NCBI GenBank assembly: GCA_020849035.1
Contig: JADLHC010000287.1
Location: 1-42,738 of the forward strand
Reading direction: 5' to 3'
DNA: 42,738 nt
From: Planctomycetia bacterium
GTDB taxonomy: Bacteria > Planctomycetota > MHYJ01 > WSZJ01
This document shows positions 1 through 7,804 of this stretch, piece by piece (the stretch's first letter is position 1; each line of letters starts with the position of its first letter). Both the position numbers and the translations under genes were made by a program. The notes below the pieces were generated by a model that searched no databases, was not told the origin of the DNA, and saw nothing but the letters and a program-made list of their open reading frames with translations.

Positions 1-180
1 CAGAAGGTTGAGGAAGGTCGACTTGCCGCTGCCCGACCGGCCGACGATGCCGAAGAACGCGCCGCGGGGGATGTCGAGGTCGAGACGGTCGAGGGCGGTG
101 ACCAGGGAGTCGCCCATCCGGTAGACCCGGGTGAGGCCGCGCAGGGAGACGACGGGGGCGGGCGTGTCCAAGGGGGTCAT
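1..180 (-). CDS. ABC transporter ATP-binding protein, N-terminal part (runs off the window)
   Basis: Only the first 60 codons are present; the gene continues beyond base 1. Translation from the ATG at 178-180 shows an N-terminal beta-strand region followed by a complete Walker A motif, GRSGSGKST, at residues 47-55. The spacing (a 'VTALDRLDLDIPRG' segment just before the Walker A) is typical of the LolD/MacB/FtsE group of ATPases that power ABC exporters or lipoprotein-release systems. The subfamily cannot be fixed without the Q-loop and signature motif. It lies on the same strand as the glycosyltransferase at 353-1873, 172 nt downstream of that gene's stop and beyond a large palindrome, so it may have its own promoter. 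No clear Shine-Dalgarno sequence precedes the ATG. The family call is secure; the substrate is unknown. Confidence 0.85.
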   Translation of the reverse strand, partial: MTPLDTPAPVVSLRGLTRVYRMGDSLVTALDRLDLDIPRGAFFGIVGRSGSGKSTFLNLL

Positions 181-250
181 TGTCCCCGCGCGGCGCGCCG
201 GAGACAAGGTGCGGACCCTGCCTTTGCCCTACCCGCGCCATCCCTTGTCG

Positions 251-357
251 TCAGCGACCCTAAGCCGTATCCGCAGTTCATCCCGGAGAATCTCATGGAT
301 GAAAGGCGGATACGACCTGGGTCGCTGATGAAAACGGATGGCGCGGATACGGCTAGG
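251..357. repeat. Palindromic repeat element, three copies of one module
   Basis: Bases 251-260 (TCAGCGACCC) pair perfectly with 319-328. Bases 266-274 (CGTATCCGC) pair with 306-314, and 277-283 (TTCATCC) pair with 297-303. Together they make a stem-loop of about 78 nt with small internal loops. A further direct copy of the arm sequence (GCGGATACGGCT then AGG) lies at 343-357 and overlaps the glycosyltransferase stop codon. The unit is therefore a GATGAA...GCGGATACG module, once inverted and twice direct. It sits between two same-strand genes, so it could act as a transcript-end or processing structure. The modular layout also resembles REP/BIME-type dispersed palindromes. It lacks a T-run, so it is not a classical terminator. 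Confidence 0.7.
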
Positions 358-1873
358 CAGCCGTCTGCTTCTCCGCTACAGCCGCCAGCGCCGCCACCGG
401 CTTCGGCTTCGCCCCGAACGCCTGCAGGAAGCTCAGCCCCGACACGTAGAAGAACCCGATCGGGAACAGCGCGAGGAACGGCAGCGCGCCCCACATCTCG
501 AAGTGCCATGCGAACGCGCACACCGCGGTGAAGTACACGCCGAAGATCAGCTCCACGACCGCCAGCACATTCCACTTCGACCGGTACTTCTTCCCGGTCA
601 GCGACCCGCCCTTCGTCGCCAGTCCGTGCTTCGGGGTCCGCACGAAACCCGTCTGGTGCCCGAGGAGCGCCTCCATCACCGCCTTCGCGTTGTTCAGGCA
701 CATCCCGACGCCGACGGCGAGCATGAGAGGGAAGAGCAGGAAGCGCTTCGCCCAGCCTTTGCCGAGCTCGATCTGGGAGGCGCCGTAGTAGACGAGGACG
801 GAGCAGAAGGCGCCGATGAGGACGAGGGCGTCCGCCCACTTGAGGTCGGAGAGCCAGCCCAGTTCCTGGCGGGCGATCATGGAAGGGAGGATGAGGAGGC
901 AGACGAGGACCATCCCGAGGAACGAGACGTAGTTCCCGAGGTGGTGCGTCGCCTCCATCTTGACCTTCATCGGCACCTTCGCCGACCAGATGGTCGGGAG
1001 CAGCTTGAGCGCGGTCTGGACGCCGCCCTTGGCCCAGCGGTGCTGCTGGGTCTTGAATGCGTTGATGTCGCCGGGCAGCTCGGAGGGGGAAGCCAGGTCC
1101 TTCAGGTACACGAACTCCCAGCCCTTGAGCTGCGAGCGGTACGAGAGGTCGAGGTCCTCGGTCAGCGTGTCGTGCTGCCAGCCGCCGCCGTCCTCGATCG
1201 CCTTCTTGCGCCAGATGCCGGCGGTGCCGTTGAAATTGAAGAAGCGGCCCGAGCGGTTGCGGGCGGTGTGCTCGAGGACGAAGTGGGCGTCGAGCATGAT
1301 GGCCTGGATCTTCGTGAGCCAGGACCAGTCGCGGTTGATGTGCTCCCAGCGCGCCTGGACCATGCCGATGTGGGGGTTGGCGAAGAAATGGATGGTCTGC
1401 TGGAGGAAGTCGGCGCGGGGCAGGAAGTCGGCGTCGAAGACGGCGACGAACTCGTTCTTCGTGTGGCGGAGGCCGTTCTCGAGGGCGCCGGCCTTGTAGC
1501 CGGTGCGGTCGGTGCGGTGGATGAACCGGATGTCGAAGCCCTCCGCGCGCTTCTCGGCGACCTTCTTCCGCGCGATTTCGACGGTTTCGTCCGTCGAGTC
1601 GTCGAGCACCTGGATCTCGAGGAGGTGCCTCGGGTAGTCGAGCCTGCAGACGGCGTCGATCAGGCGCTCCGCGACGTACATCTCGTTGAAGATCGGGAGC
1701 TGGACGGTGACCGGCGGCAGTTCCTTGAAGAAGATCTTCGGCTTCGGGGTCTCTTCCTTGTGCCGGTAGTAGAGCCAGACCATGGCGTACCGGTGGATGC
1801 CGGCGAGCGAGAGGACCGCGAGCACCGCGAAGTAGAGGGCGACGACGATGATGTTGAGGATGTCGGCGTTCAT
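353..1873 (-). CDS. Membrane glycosyltransferase family 2 (cellulose/mannan synthase-like)
   Basis: A processive-type GT-A glycosyltransferase of 506 aa that polymerises or transfers sugars from nucleotide sugars at the inner membrane. An N-terminal membrane helix (residues about 6-27) precedes the catalytic domain. The catalytic residues visible are DDSTDET from D91, DAD at 147-149, TED at 238-240 and QQHRW at 276-280, the D,D,D,QxxRW signature of processive enzymes. At least four further hydrophobic helices follow in the C-terminal half. The start is set at the ATG at 1871-1873 rather than upstream in-frame starts, because a good -10 box (TATAAT on the minus strand at 1887-1892) lies just before it and would leave longer forms untranscribed. 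The polymer is unknown; no partner such as a PilZ protein or deacetylase is adjacent. The family is certain; the substrate is not. Confidence 0.92.
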   Translation of the reverse strand: MNADILNIIVVALYFAVLAVLSLAGIHRYAMVWLYYRHKEETPKPKIFFKELPPVTVQLPIFNEMYVAERLIDAVCRLDYPRHLLEIQVLDDSTDETVEIARKKVAEKRAEGFDIRFIHRTDRTGYKAGALENGLRHTKNEFVAVFDADFLPRADFLQQTIHFFANPHIGMVQARWEHINRDWSWLTKIQAIMLDAHFVLEHTARNRSGRFFNFNGTAGIWRKKAIEDGGGWQHDTLTEDLDLSYRSQLKGWEFVYLKDLASPSELPGDINAFKTQQHRWAKGGVQTALKLLPTIWSAKVPMKVKMEATHHLGNYVSFLGMVLVCLLILPSMIARQELGWLSDLKWADALVLIGAFCSVLVYYGASQIELGKGWAKRFLLFPLMLAVGVGMCLNNAKAVMEALLGHQTGFVRTPKHGLATKGGSLTGKKYRSKWNVLAVVELIFGVYFTAVCAFAWHFEMWGALPFLALFPIGFFYVSGLSFLQAFGAKPKPVAALAAVAEKQTAA

Positions 1874-1886
1874 GTGAAGGGGCGAG

Positions 1887-1914
1887 ATTATAGGAGCAAC
1901 CCGAGCGGCATCAA
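1887..1914 (-). promoter_or_regulatory. Sigma70-type promoter of the glycosyltransferase gene
   Basis: On the minus strand, TTGATG (1909-1914) is followed after 16 nt by a perfect TATAAT (1887-1892). Transcription would begin near 1880, giving a leader of only about 7 nt before the ATG at 1873. There is no Shine-Dalgarno sequence in the leader. This is a prediction from sequence only. Confidence 0.6.
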
Positions 1915-2007
1915 GAGGTAACGACAACAGCAGACCTTTAGGGCGGTTCTCCGCACGGCGAGCGCGCTGTTGACACGCCGGCCGGAATGCCGGATGTTCG
2001 TCCGCGC

Positions 2008-2268
2008 ATGGACGCCGCCCCGACGCCGCAACCCCCGGCCGCCCCGAACCCCGCGCTCAAGCTCGGCGCGTTCGGCTGCGGCGGCTGCGGCTGCCTCCTC
2101 GTGCTCGGCGGCCTCTTCGCCATCATCGCCGCCGCCGCCGGCGCCGTGAACTCCAGCGAGGTCGGCACGGCGATCGGGATCGGCGTCGGGCTGCTGTTCC
2201 CCGGACTCCTCGGCCTTGCCGCGGGCGTCGTGTGCTTCGTGCTGTCGCGGAAGAAACCGGCCGCGTGA
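2008..2268 (+). CDS. Small membrane protein, function unknown
   Basis: A short protein of 86 aa with a proline/alanine-rich cytoplasmic-looking N-terminus, a GCGGCGC glycine/cysteine run, and two hydrophobic segments (roughly residues 22-47 and 54-78) ending in the basic SRKKP tail. That suggests a two-helix inner-membrane protein. No family was recognised. An earlier in-frame ATG exists at 1987, but a TTGACA hexamer at 1970-1975 would place transcription initiation near 2000-2005, so the ATG at 2008 is preferred and may be nearly leaderless. Neither start has a Shine-Dalgarno sequence. The next gene (2299) follows on the same strand after 30 nt but appears to have its own -10 element. Coding status is supported by the strong hydrophobic pattern and third-position GC bias; function cannot be inferred. 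Confidence 0.6.
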   Translation: MDAAPTPQPPAAPNPALKLGAFGCGGCGCLLVLGGLFAIIAAAAGAVNSSEVGTAIGIGVGLLFPGLLGLAAGVVCFVLSRKKPAA

Positions 2269-2284
2269 CCGCGCGGCGGCGGGT

Positions 2285-2290
2285 TACCCT
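2285..2290 (+). promoter_or_regulatory. Leaderless -10 element (TACCCT)
   Basis: TACCCT lies 8 nt before the ATG at 2299, with no Shine-Dalgarno sequence between. The same hexamer stands 7 nt before the start of the ABC substrate-binding gene at 35232. It fits the TANNNT pattern seen before several other genes in the window. Confidence 0.45.
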
Positions 2291-2298
2291 TCCCCGCC

Positions 2299-3768
2299 AT
2301 GCCTTCCGCCGACATTGCGTGGGTCTTCCGCCACGCGCTTCTCCGCGACGTCGCTTACCGCCTGCAGATGCCCGCGGACCGGGCGAGGCTGCACGCGCAG
2401 GCGCTGGCCGGGCTGGAGGCGCTCTCGAGCGGCCCCGCGCCCGAGCCGCCGCCGCTGGTCGCCGGGGACGACGTCCCCGAGCCGCACGCTTCGGACGCCT
2501 GGGCGGAGGAGATGGCGGGGCACGCGCGTGAGGCGGGCGAGGAGGCGGCCGAGCGGCGCTGGCTGCGGCGCGCCGCGGAGCAGGCGGAGCGGCAGGCGCG
2601 CGGCGGGGCGGTGGAGATGTGGAAGCGGCACGCGGAGCTGACGCGCGGCGCGGAGCGCGGCGAGTCGCTGAGGCGCGCGGGCCGGGCGGCGCACCTCGCG
2701 GGACGGTCGGCCGCAGCGCAATCGCTTCTCGAGGAGGCGCTGCGGATCCAGCGAGGGCTGGGGCAGGCCCGGCTTGAGGGCGCCGCGCTCGCCAGCCTGG
2801 CACAGGTCTTCCAGGACACCGGGCGGTGGAAGGACGCCGCCGGGCTGTTCGAAGAGGCGCTTCGCCTCAGCCGCGCCGCGGGCGACGCGGCCACGGAGGT
2901 CTTCGCCCTCAAGCAGCAGGCTTGGCTGTTCCACCTCACCGGCCTCCAGCCGGAAGCGGAGGCCACCTACGCGCGGGCCCTTGACGTGGCGCGGCAGACC
3001 GGGCTTCGCCGGCTCGACTTCGTCCTCCGCGTGGACCTGACGGCGTTCCACAGCCGCACGGGGCGGGAGGAGGCCGCGGAGAGGGACCTCCACGCGCTGC
3101 TCGCCGACCCGCGCGCCGATCCCCGATGCCGCGGAGTCCTTCTCGGCAACCTGTCGTCCATCCTGTTCGACACCGGGCGATTCGCCGAGGCGGAGCCGCT
3201 TCTGCTTGAGGCGCTGTCGCTGGCCCGCGAGACGGGAAACCGCAGCTCGGAGGCCCTCCTGCTCGGCGGCGTCACGCAGGTGCTCGCGCGCGCCGGGCGG
3301 ACGGACGAGGCGATCGGCGCGATGGAGCGGGCACTGGCGCTCGACCGGGAGATGGGTTGGCGGCACCAGGAGGGGCTGCACCTGAACGCGCTGGCGGACC
3401 TGCTGGGGAACGCTCCCGCGGCCGAGGACGCGTACGTCCGCTCGGCGGCGATCCTCGAGGACGTGGGCGACACGCGGCACGCGGGCGTGACCCGCGGGCG
3501 GCTGGCGGAGATCCGGCGGCGGCTGGGGCGGCCCGGCGAAGCGGAGGCGGAGTTCCGGCACGCGCTGGAGCTGCACCGCGCGGCGGGCGACCGGGTCTCC
3601 GAGGCGCTGAGCCTCCGCGGGCTCGCGCTGGCGCTGCTGGCGACCGGCCGGGCGGAGGAGGCGAGGGCCGCCTGGAAGCAGGGCGGAGAGTTCGCGACGG
3701 CGCCGGACGGGCGGACGGACGAGATGCGCGAGGCGTGCCGCCGGGCGGGAGTGGCCGCGTTTGCCTGA
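2299..3768 (+). CDS. TPR-repeat protein resembling the C-terminal half of a STAND ATPase
   Basis: A 489-aa, almost wholly helical protein. The first 30 residues (WVFRHALLRDVAYRLQMP and onward) match the linker segment that in AAA/STAND regulators and adenylate-cyclase-type ATPases joins the NTPase to the helical tail ('FRHALLxDVAY'). No NTPase, Walker A or kinase domain precedes it here. From about residue 120 there are eight or so tetratricopeptide-like repeats with the A-x3-L-x-A-L and 'TGRxxEAxxxxEEAL' pattern. It is probably a cytoplasmic protein-protein interaction scaffold. It sits 30 nt after a small membrane protein and meets the aldehyde dehydrogenase gene tail to tail with a 3-nt gap. 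It may be a naturally separate tail or the survivor of a gene split; no upstream fragment of the missing domain is visible. Confidence 0.8.
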   Translation: MPSADIAWVFRHALLRDVAYRLQMPADRARLHAQALAGLEALSSGPAPEPPPLVAGDDVPEPHASDAWAEEMAGHAREAGEEAAERRWLRRAAEQAERQARGGAVEMWKRHAELTRGAERGESLRRAGRAAHLAGRSAAAQSLLEEALRIQRGLGQARLEGAALASLAQVFQDTGRWKDAAGLFEEALRLSRAAGDAATEVFALKQQAWLFHLTGLQPEAEATYARALDVARQTGLRRLDFVLRVDLTAFHSRTGREEAAERDLHALLADPRADPRCRGVLLGNLSSILFDTGRFAEAEPLLLEALSLARETGNRSSEALLLGGVTQVLARAGRTDEAIGAMERALALDREMGWRHQEGLHLNALADLLGNAPAAEDAYVRSAAILEDVGDTRHAGVTRGRLAEIRRRLGRPGEAEAEFRHALELHRAAGDRVSEALSLRGLALALLATGRAEEARAAWKQGGEFATAPDGRTDEMREACRRAGVAAFA

Positions 3769-3771
3769 GGA

Positions 3772-5280
3772 CTACTCGTCCTTCTTCCGATTGTCGATCT
3801 GCGCCCGCTGGAGCTTCCCGGAGTAGTCCACGTACACGGTGCGGATCTCCGAGTAGATGTCGTACGCCGTCCAGCCGCCCTCGCGGTGGCCGTTGCCGGT
3901 TTCCTTCATGCCGCCGAACGGGAGGTGGTTCTCGGCGCCGATGGTGCTGGAGTTCACGTAGAGGATGCCGGTCTCGACGTCGCGGATGGCGCGGAAGGCG
4001 CGGTTGACGTCCTTCGTGTAGATGGAAGCGCTCCACCCGTAGCGCGAGTTGTTGAGCGCGGCGATCGCCTCGTCGAACGACTTGACCGTGATCACGCTCA
4101 GCACCGGCCCGAAGATCTCCTCCTGGGCGAGCGTGTCGCCGACCTTCACGTTATCGAAGACCGTCGGCTCGTAGAACCAGCCCTTCTTGAGATTCCCGTT
4201 CGTCGCGGGCCTGCCGCCGCAGAGGAGCTTGTTCCCGTCCTTCACGCCGCGCTCGACCCATTCGTGGACTTCCTTGACGCGGCCGGCGTTGACGAGCGGG
4301 CCGACCTTGACCGACTCGTCGTTCCCCGGCCCGAGCTTGAGCTTCTTCGCGCGGTCCACGAGCCGCGACAGGTACTCCGCCTTCACCTTCTCGTGCACGA
4401 TGATCCGGCTCGTCGCCGTGCACCGCTGCCCCGTCGTCCCGAACGCGCCCCAGATCGAACCGTCCACCGCCAGCTCCAGGTCAGCGTCGTCCATCACGAT
4501 CGAGCCGTTCTTGCCGCCCAGCTCCATCGAGCAGCGCTTCAGCGACTTCCCGCACTCCGCCGCGATCGTCCGGCCCACGTCGCTCGACCCCGTGAACGAG
4601 ATCAGCGCGACGTCCGGGTGCCGCACGATCCCCATCCCGACGTCGCCGCCCCCGCCGTGCACGATGTTCAGCACGCCGGGCGGCAGGCCCGCCTCCTCGA
4701 AGATCCGCACCAGCGCCGTCGCGACGCACGGCGTGTCGCTCGCGGGCTTGAAGATCACCGTGTTCCCGCACACCAGGCTCGGGAACAGCTTCCAGCTCGG
4801 GATCGCCGTCGGGAAGTTCCACGGGCTGATCAGACCGCACACTCCCATCGGCGCCCGCACCGTCATCGCGAACTTGTTTTCCAGCTCGCTGGGGACCGTC
4901 TCCCCCATCAGCCGCGTCCCCGCGCCCGCCGCGTACGCCGCCGTGTCGATCGACTCATGCACGTCCCCGCGCGCCTCCTCGATCACCTTCCCCATCTCGC
5001 GCGTCAGGAGCTGCGACAGCTCCTCCTTCCGGTCGCGGAGGATCTGCGCCACTCGCCCCATGATCTCGCTCCGCTTCGGCGCCGGCACCAGCCGCCACCC
5101 GTCGAACGCCTTCCGCGCCGCCTTGACCGCGGCATCGACGTCGTCGGGCCCCGACTTCGCCACCTCGCCCACCACGTCCCCGTCGTCCGCCGGGTTCCGC
5201 GACTCGAACCACTTCCCCGTCTTCGGCTCCACCCACTTGCCGCCGATGAGGTTGAGGTATCGCGAGGTGGTCTTCGGCAT
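3772..5280 (-). CDS. NAD(P)-dependent aldehyde dehydrogenase (ALDH superfamily)
   Basis: A 502-aa enzyme of standard family length that oxidises an aldehyde to the acid through a cysteine thiohemiacetal. It shows the catalytic Cys287 in GTTGQRCTATSR, the general base Glu253 in MELGGKNG, the cofactor-site motif SPWNFP at 152-157, and the EEIFGPV motif in the C-terminal part. The late motif 'STIGAENHLPFGGMKETGNG' is of the kind found in ALDH7-like and alpha-ketoglutarate-semialdehyde dehydrogenases, so a semialdehyde substrate (aminoadipate semialdehyde/piperideine-6-carboxylate or a related carboxylated aldehyde) is the best guess. An ATG at 5280 is preceded by CGGAG. It stands alone between convergent and divergent neighbours, so context gives no substrate. 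The superfamily is certain; the substrate is tentative. Confidence 0.93.
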   Translation of the reverse strand: MPKTTSRYLNLIGGKWVEPKTGKWFESRNPADDGDVVGEVAKSGPDDVDAAVKAARKAFDGWRLVPAPKRSEIMGRVAQILRDRKEELSQLLTREMGKVIEEARGDVHESIDTAAYAAGAGTRLMGETVPSELENKFAMTVRAPMGVCGLISPWNFPTAIPSWKLFPSLVCGNTVIFKPASDTPCVATALVRIFEEAGLPPGVLNIVHGGGGDVGMGIVRHPDVALISFTGSSDVGRTIAAECGKSLKRCSMELGGKNGSIVMDDADLELAVDGSIWGAFGTTGQRCTATSRIIVHEKVKAEYLSRLVDRAKKLKLGPGNDESVKVGPLVNAGRVKEVHEWVERGVKDGNKLLCGGRPATNGNLKKGWFYEPTVFDNVKVGDTLAQEEIFGPVLSVITVKSFDEAIAALNNSRYGWSASIYTKDVNRAFRAIRDVETGILYVNSSTIGAENHLPFGGMKETGNGHREGGWTAYDIYSEIRTVYVDYSGKLQRAQIDNRKKDE

Positions 5281-5359
5281 GGGGCGCTCCGGGTGAATGG
5301 GGGTGAACCGCGAATCGTGCCGCGGGCGGCGAGGGGCGTCAATGAAGCGCGGGCGTTGT

Positions 5360-5365
5360 TAGACT
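5360..5365 (+). promoter_or_regulatory. Leaderless -10 element (TAGACT)
   Basis: TAGACT ends 6 nt before the ATG at 5372. The 6-nt spacing puts the transcription start at or next to the start codon. No Shine-Dalgarno sequence is present. The -35 region is not convincing. Confidence 0.45.
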
Positions 5366-5371
5366 GCGGCG

Positions 5372-7747
5372 ATGCGCGGCGCGATGCGTCTGGCGGTGGT
5401 GGCGGTCCTCACGGCGCTTCCCGCCTCCGCCGGCCCTCCGACGATGAAGGAGCTGGCGGAGCGGCTGGGGAGCGACGATCCGGAGGCGCGGCAGGCGGCG
5501 ATGGAGGAGATCTGCGGGCGGTACGAGGAGTGGGGGGACGCGGACCTGGCGGTGCTCGAGCGGGCGGGCGCCGACGCGGACGCCGAGCGGGCGGCAGGTG
5601 CGCGACGCGGGCAGGCCCAGGTGCGGCTGCTGCGCCGCATCGGGCCGGCGCTCGTGGAGTGCTGGACGACGTCGGGTCCGCCGGACGCGGGGGACTCCTC
5701 GACGACGCGCAGGCTGCTGGAGGAGGCGGCCGGGTGCTGGCGCGGAGGCGGGGCGAGCGACGTCGAGGTGCGGGAGTTCCTCGCGATGATCGCCGAGGCC
5801 GGGGGAGACGCCGTGGCCGCGTGTCCGGTCGGAATCGTCGGGATGTCGAGGTGCCGCCCGCTCGCGGGACTGCTCGCCGAACGGCTCCGCAAACGCCTGG
5901 ACGAGGTCGGCCCGGACAGGGCGAAGGTGATCCGCGCCCTCGGCCAGGCCGGGGACCCCGCCTTCGGGTCCCTGCTCGACGGGTACGTGTTCGGTCCGCC
6001 TGAGGTGCAGGAGGCCTGCCTCAAGGCGGCGAGGGAACTCAAGGCGACCAGCGCGGCCCGCGCGATCGCAAGCCTGTCCGAGGTCGGGACGGTGAAGCAG
6101 CGCGTGCTGGCGGTGGAGGCGCTGGGCGGGTGCGCGACGGAGCAGGAGTGGCCGGCGCTGCGCCGCCGCCTCATGGACCCCTCGCCCGAGGTCCGGTCGG
6201 CGGCGGCGCGCGCCGTGCTGGAACTCCGGCCGCGCGGCGGAGCCCGCTGGGTTGCGCCGCTCCTCAAGGATCGCGATCGCCGCGTCGTGCTGTCGGCGAC
6301 GCTGGCGTGCGGGATGCTTGCAGGTCCCGGCGAGACCGGCTGCCTCTTCTCGGCGGCGGTTGGGTCCGGACGCCGGGGCTCCTACCCGCTCGGGCGCCTG
6401 CTGGCGATCAACCGACCTCCCGGATGGAAAGAGCGCCTGCTCGCCTGGCTGGACGCGCCCGATCCGATCCGCCGCGGAATCGCAGCGGAAGGACTCCGCG
6501 CCTCCGGGGCGCGAGACGCAGGTGACGCACTTCTCCGGCACTCCGACCCCGGCAGATTCGAGGAGACCGGGGATGTGTGGTACGCGCTGACCCAGCTCGA
6601 TCCGCCCGGAGTGGTGGACCGGGTCCGCGCCCTCCTGGAAAGCCCGGACGCGGCCGTGCGGAGCGGGGCGGCCCAGTTCGCAAACATGACCCGCGGCCCG
6701 CGCTGGGCGCCCCTCGTCACCGCGCTCCTCGACGACGTTTCGCCCGACGTCGTCCGCGCGGCGCTCGAGGCCGCGCCGGCGGCCTTCGACCCAGCGATGC
6801 TGCCGAAGGTGGAGAAGCTCCTGGCCCACCCCGACGGCCTCGTCCGGGGCGCTGCGGCCGCTTGCATCGGGAAGCGCGGATCGGCGAAGCACCTTCCGCA
6901 GCTTCTGGCCCTGCTCAAGGATGCGGACGCCGCGCAGGGGGCCGCGTTCGGGCTGGGTGATCTCGGTGAAGCAGGCGCGATTCCGGGCCTGCGCGAGGTC
7001 CAGAAGGGGGAGTTCCCCCACCTGCGCGGCATCACGGCCCGGTCGCTTGCGCTTCTCGGCTCTACAAATGAGATCTTCGATCTCGTGAAGGTCGAGGAGG
7101 CCTGGTGGAGCTTCCACGACTCCTTCCACGCTCTTCCCCCCGAGGGCGTCGCGCGGATCGCCTCGCTGGCGTTCCAGGTCCGCGACCGGGCTTGGCAGGG
7201 CTGGCCGCCGGAGGCGATCCTTAGGATGGACGGCGGGTGCCTTGCGGTCTGGGACCCCCGGGACGCACGGGATTTCCAGCGCCGGATGCGGAACCTGTCG
7301 ACCTCTCCCGAGGAGTCTGTCCGGCTCGCGGCGCTGGTGAGGCTGGTCGAGTGGGGCATGGCCCCCCCGGGCGCCGAACGCCTGCTGCTGGAGGCGACGA
7401 AGCGCTTCCTCGTGGACGAGCGGTGGGCGTACGCGCTGTGTTTCTCGCTGGCTGCGGCGCACGAGCCGGCGTGGTTCCGGGCGGCGAACGAGCGCCGGGT
7501 GCTTAAGGCGGAGCTGGTCACGTGCGGCGACGTGGAGGCGTGGGCCGGGGAGGCCGGCGCGTCGCTCGACATGGCGGGATTCTCGACGGTGCGCACGTGG
7601 CGCACGGGCCGGCCGGCCTCGCTGCGCGAAGTCCTCGACGAGACGCTGGACGTGTCCGGCCGGGCCGTCTACGTCGAGGGCGGCCGCGCGCGCATCGTCC
7701 TCGTCCAGGAGGCGCTGGAGTTCTGGCGGCGCCGCCTCGGACGCTGA
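5372..7747 (+). CDS. Exported HEAT-repeat protein (paralogue of 11315-13696)
   Basis: A 791-aa protein. Residues 1-21 form a signal peptide (basic MRGAMR start, hydrophobic core, ASAG cleavage region), so the protein is probably periplasmic or in the cell envelope. An N-terminal helical unit of about 60 residues is followed by many degenerate HEAT repeats with recurring 'D-x-RRV-x-x-AA-A-L' helices, covering roughly residues 200-560. The last 80 residues (about 711-791) form a separate alpha/beta segment with 'GRPASLREVLDETL' and a terminal FWRRRLGR. This C-terminal segment aligns with the end of the 793-aa protein at 11315-13696, as does the N-terminal unit, so the two are full-length paralogues. 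No catalytic motif is visible. A structural or binding role is likely; the partner is unknown. Confidence 0.82.
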   Translation: MRGAMRLAVVAVLTALPASAGPPTMKELAERLGSDDPEARQAAMEEICGRYEEWGDADLAVLERAGADADAERAAGARRGQAQVRLLRRIGPALVECWTTSGPPDAGDSSTTRRLLEEAAGCWRGGGASDVEVREFLAMIAEAGGDAVAACPVGIVGMSRCRPLAGLLAERLRKRLDEVGPDRAKVIRALGQAGDPAFGSLLDGYVFGPPEVQEACLKAARELKATSAARAIASLSEVGTVKQRVLAVEALGGCATEQEWPALRRRLMDPSPEVRSAAARAVLELRPRGGARWVAPLLKDRDRRVVLSATLACGMLAGPGETGCLFSAAVGSGRRGSYPLGRLLAINRPPGWKERLLAWLDAPDPIRRGIAAEGLRASGARDAGDALLRHSDPGRFEETGDVWYALTQLDPPGVVDRVRALLESPDAAVRSGAAQFANMTRGPRWAPLVTALLDDVSPDVVRAALEAAPAAFDPAMLPKVEKLLAHPDGLVRGAAAACIGKRGSAKHLPQLLALLKDADAAQGAAFGLGDLGEAGAIPGLREVQKGEFPHLRGITARSLALLGSTNEIFDLVKVEEAWWSFHDSFHALPPEGVARIASLAFQVRDRAWQGWPPEAILRMDGGCLAVWDPRDARDFQRRMRNLSTSPEESVRLAALVRLVEWGMAPPGAERLLLEATKRFLVDERWAYALCFSLAAAHEPAWFRAANERRVLKAELVTCGDVEAWAGEAGASLDMAGFSTVRTWRTGRPASLREVLDETLDVSGRAVYVEGGRARIVLVQEALEFWRRRLGR

Positions 7748-7804
7748 CCGGACGGGCGAGACGCCCTCGCGCGACCGGGGTACATTGAGCGGACCCCGAC
7801 GCCC

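Noticed and set aside
338-1921. A plus-strand open frame of 527 codons over the glycosyltransferase
   Set aside because: The translation is charged and repetitive without known domains, and the minus strand carries all glycosyltransferase catalytic motifs.
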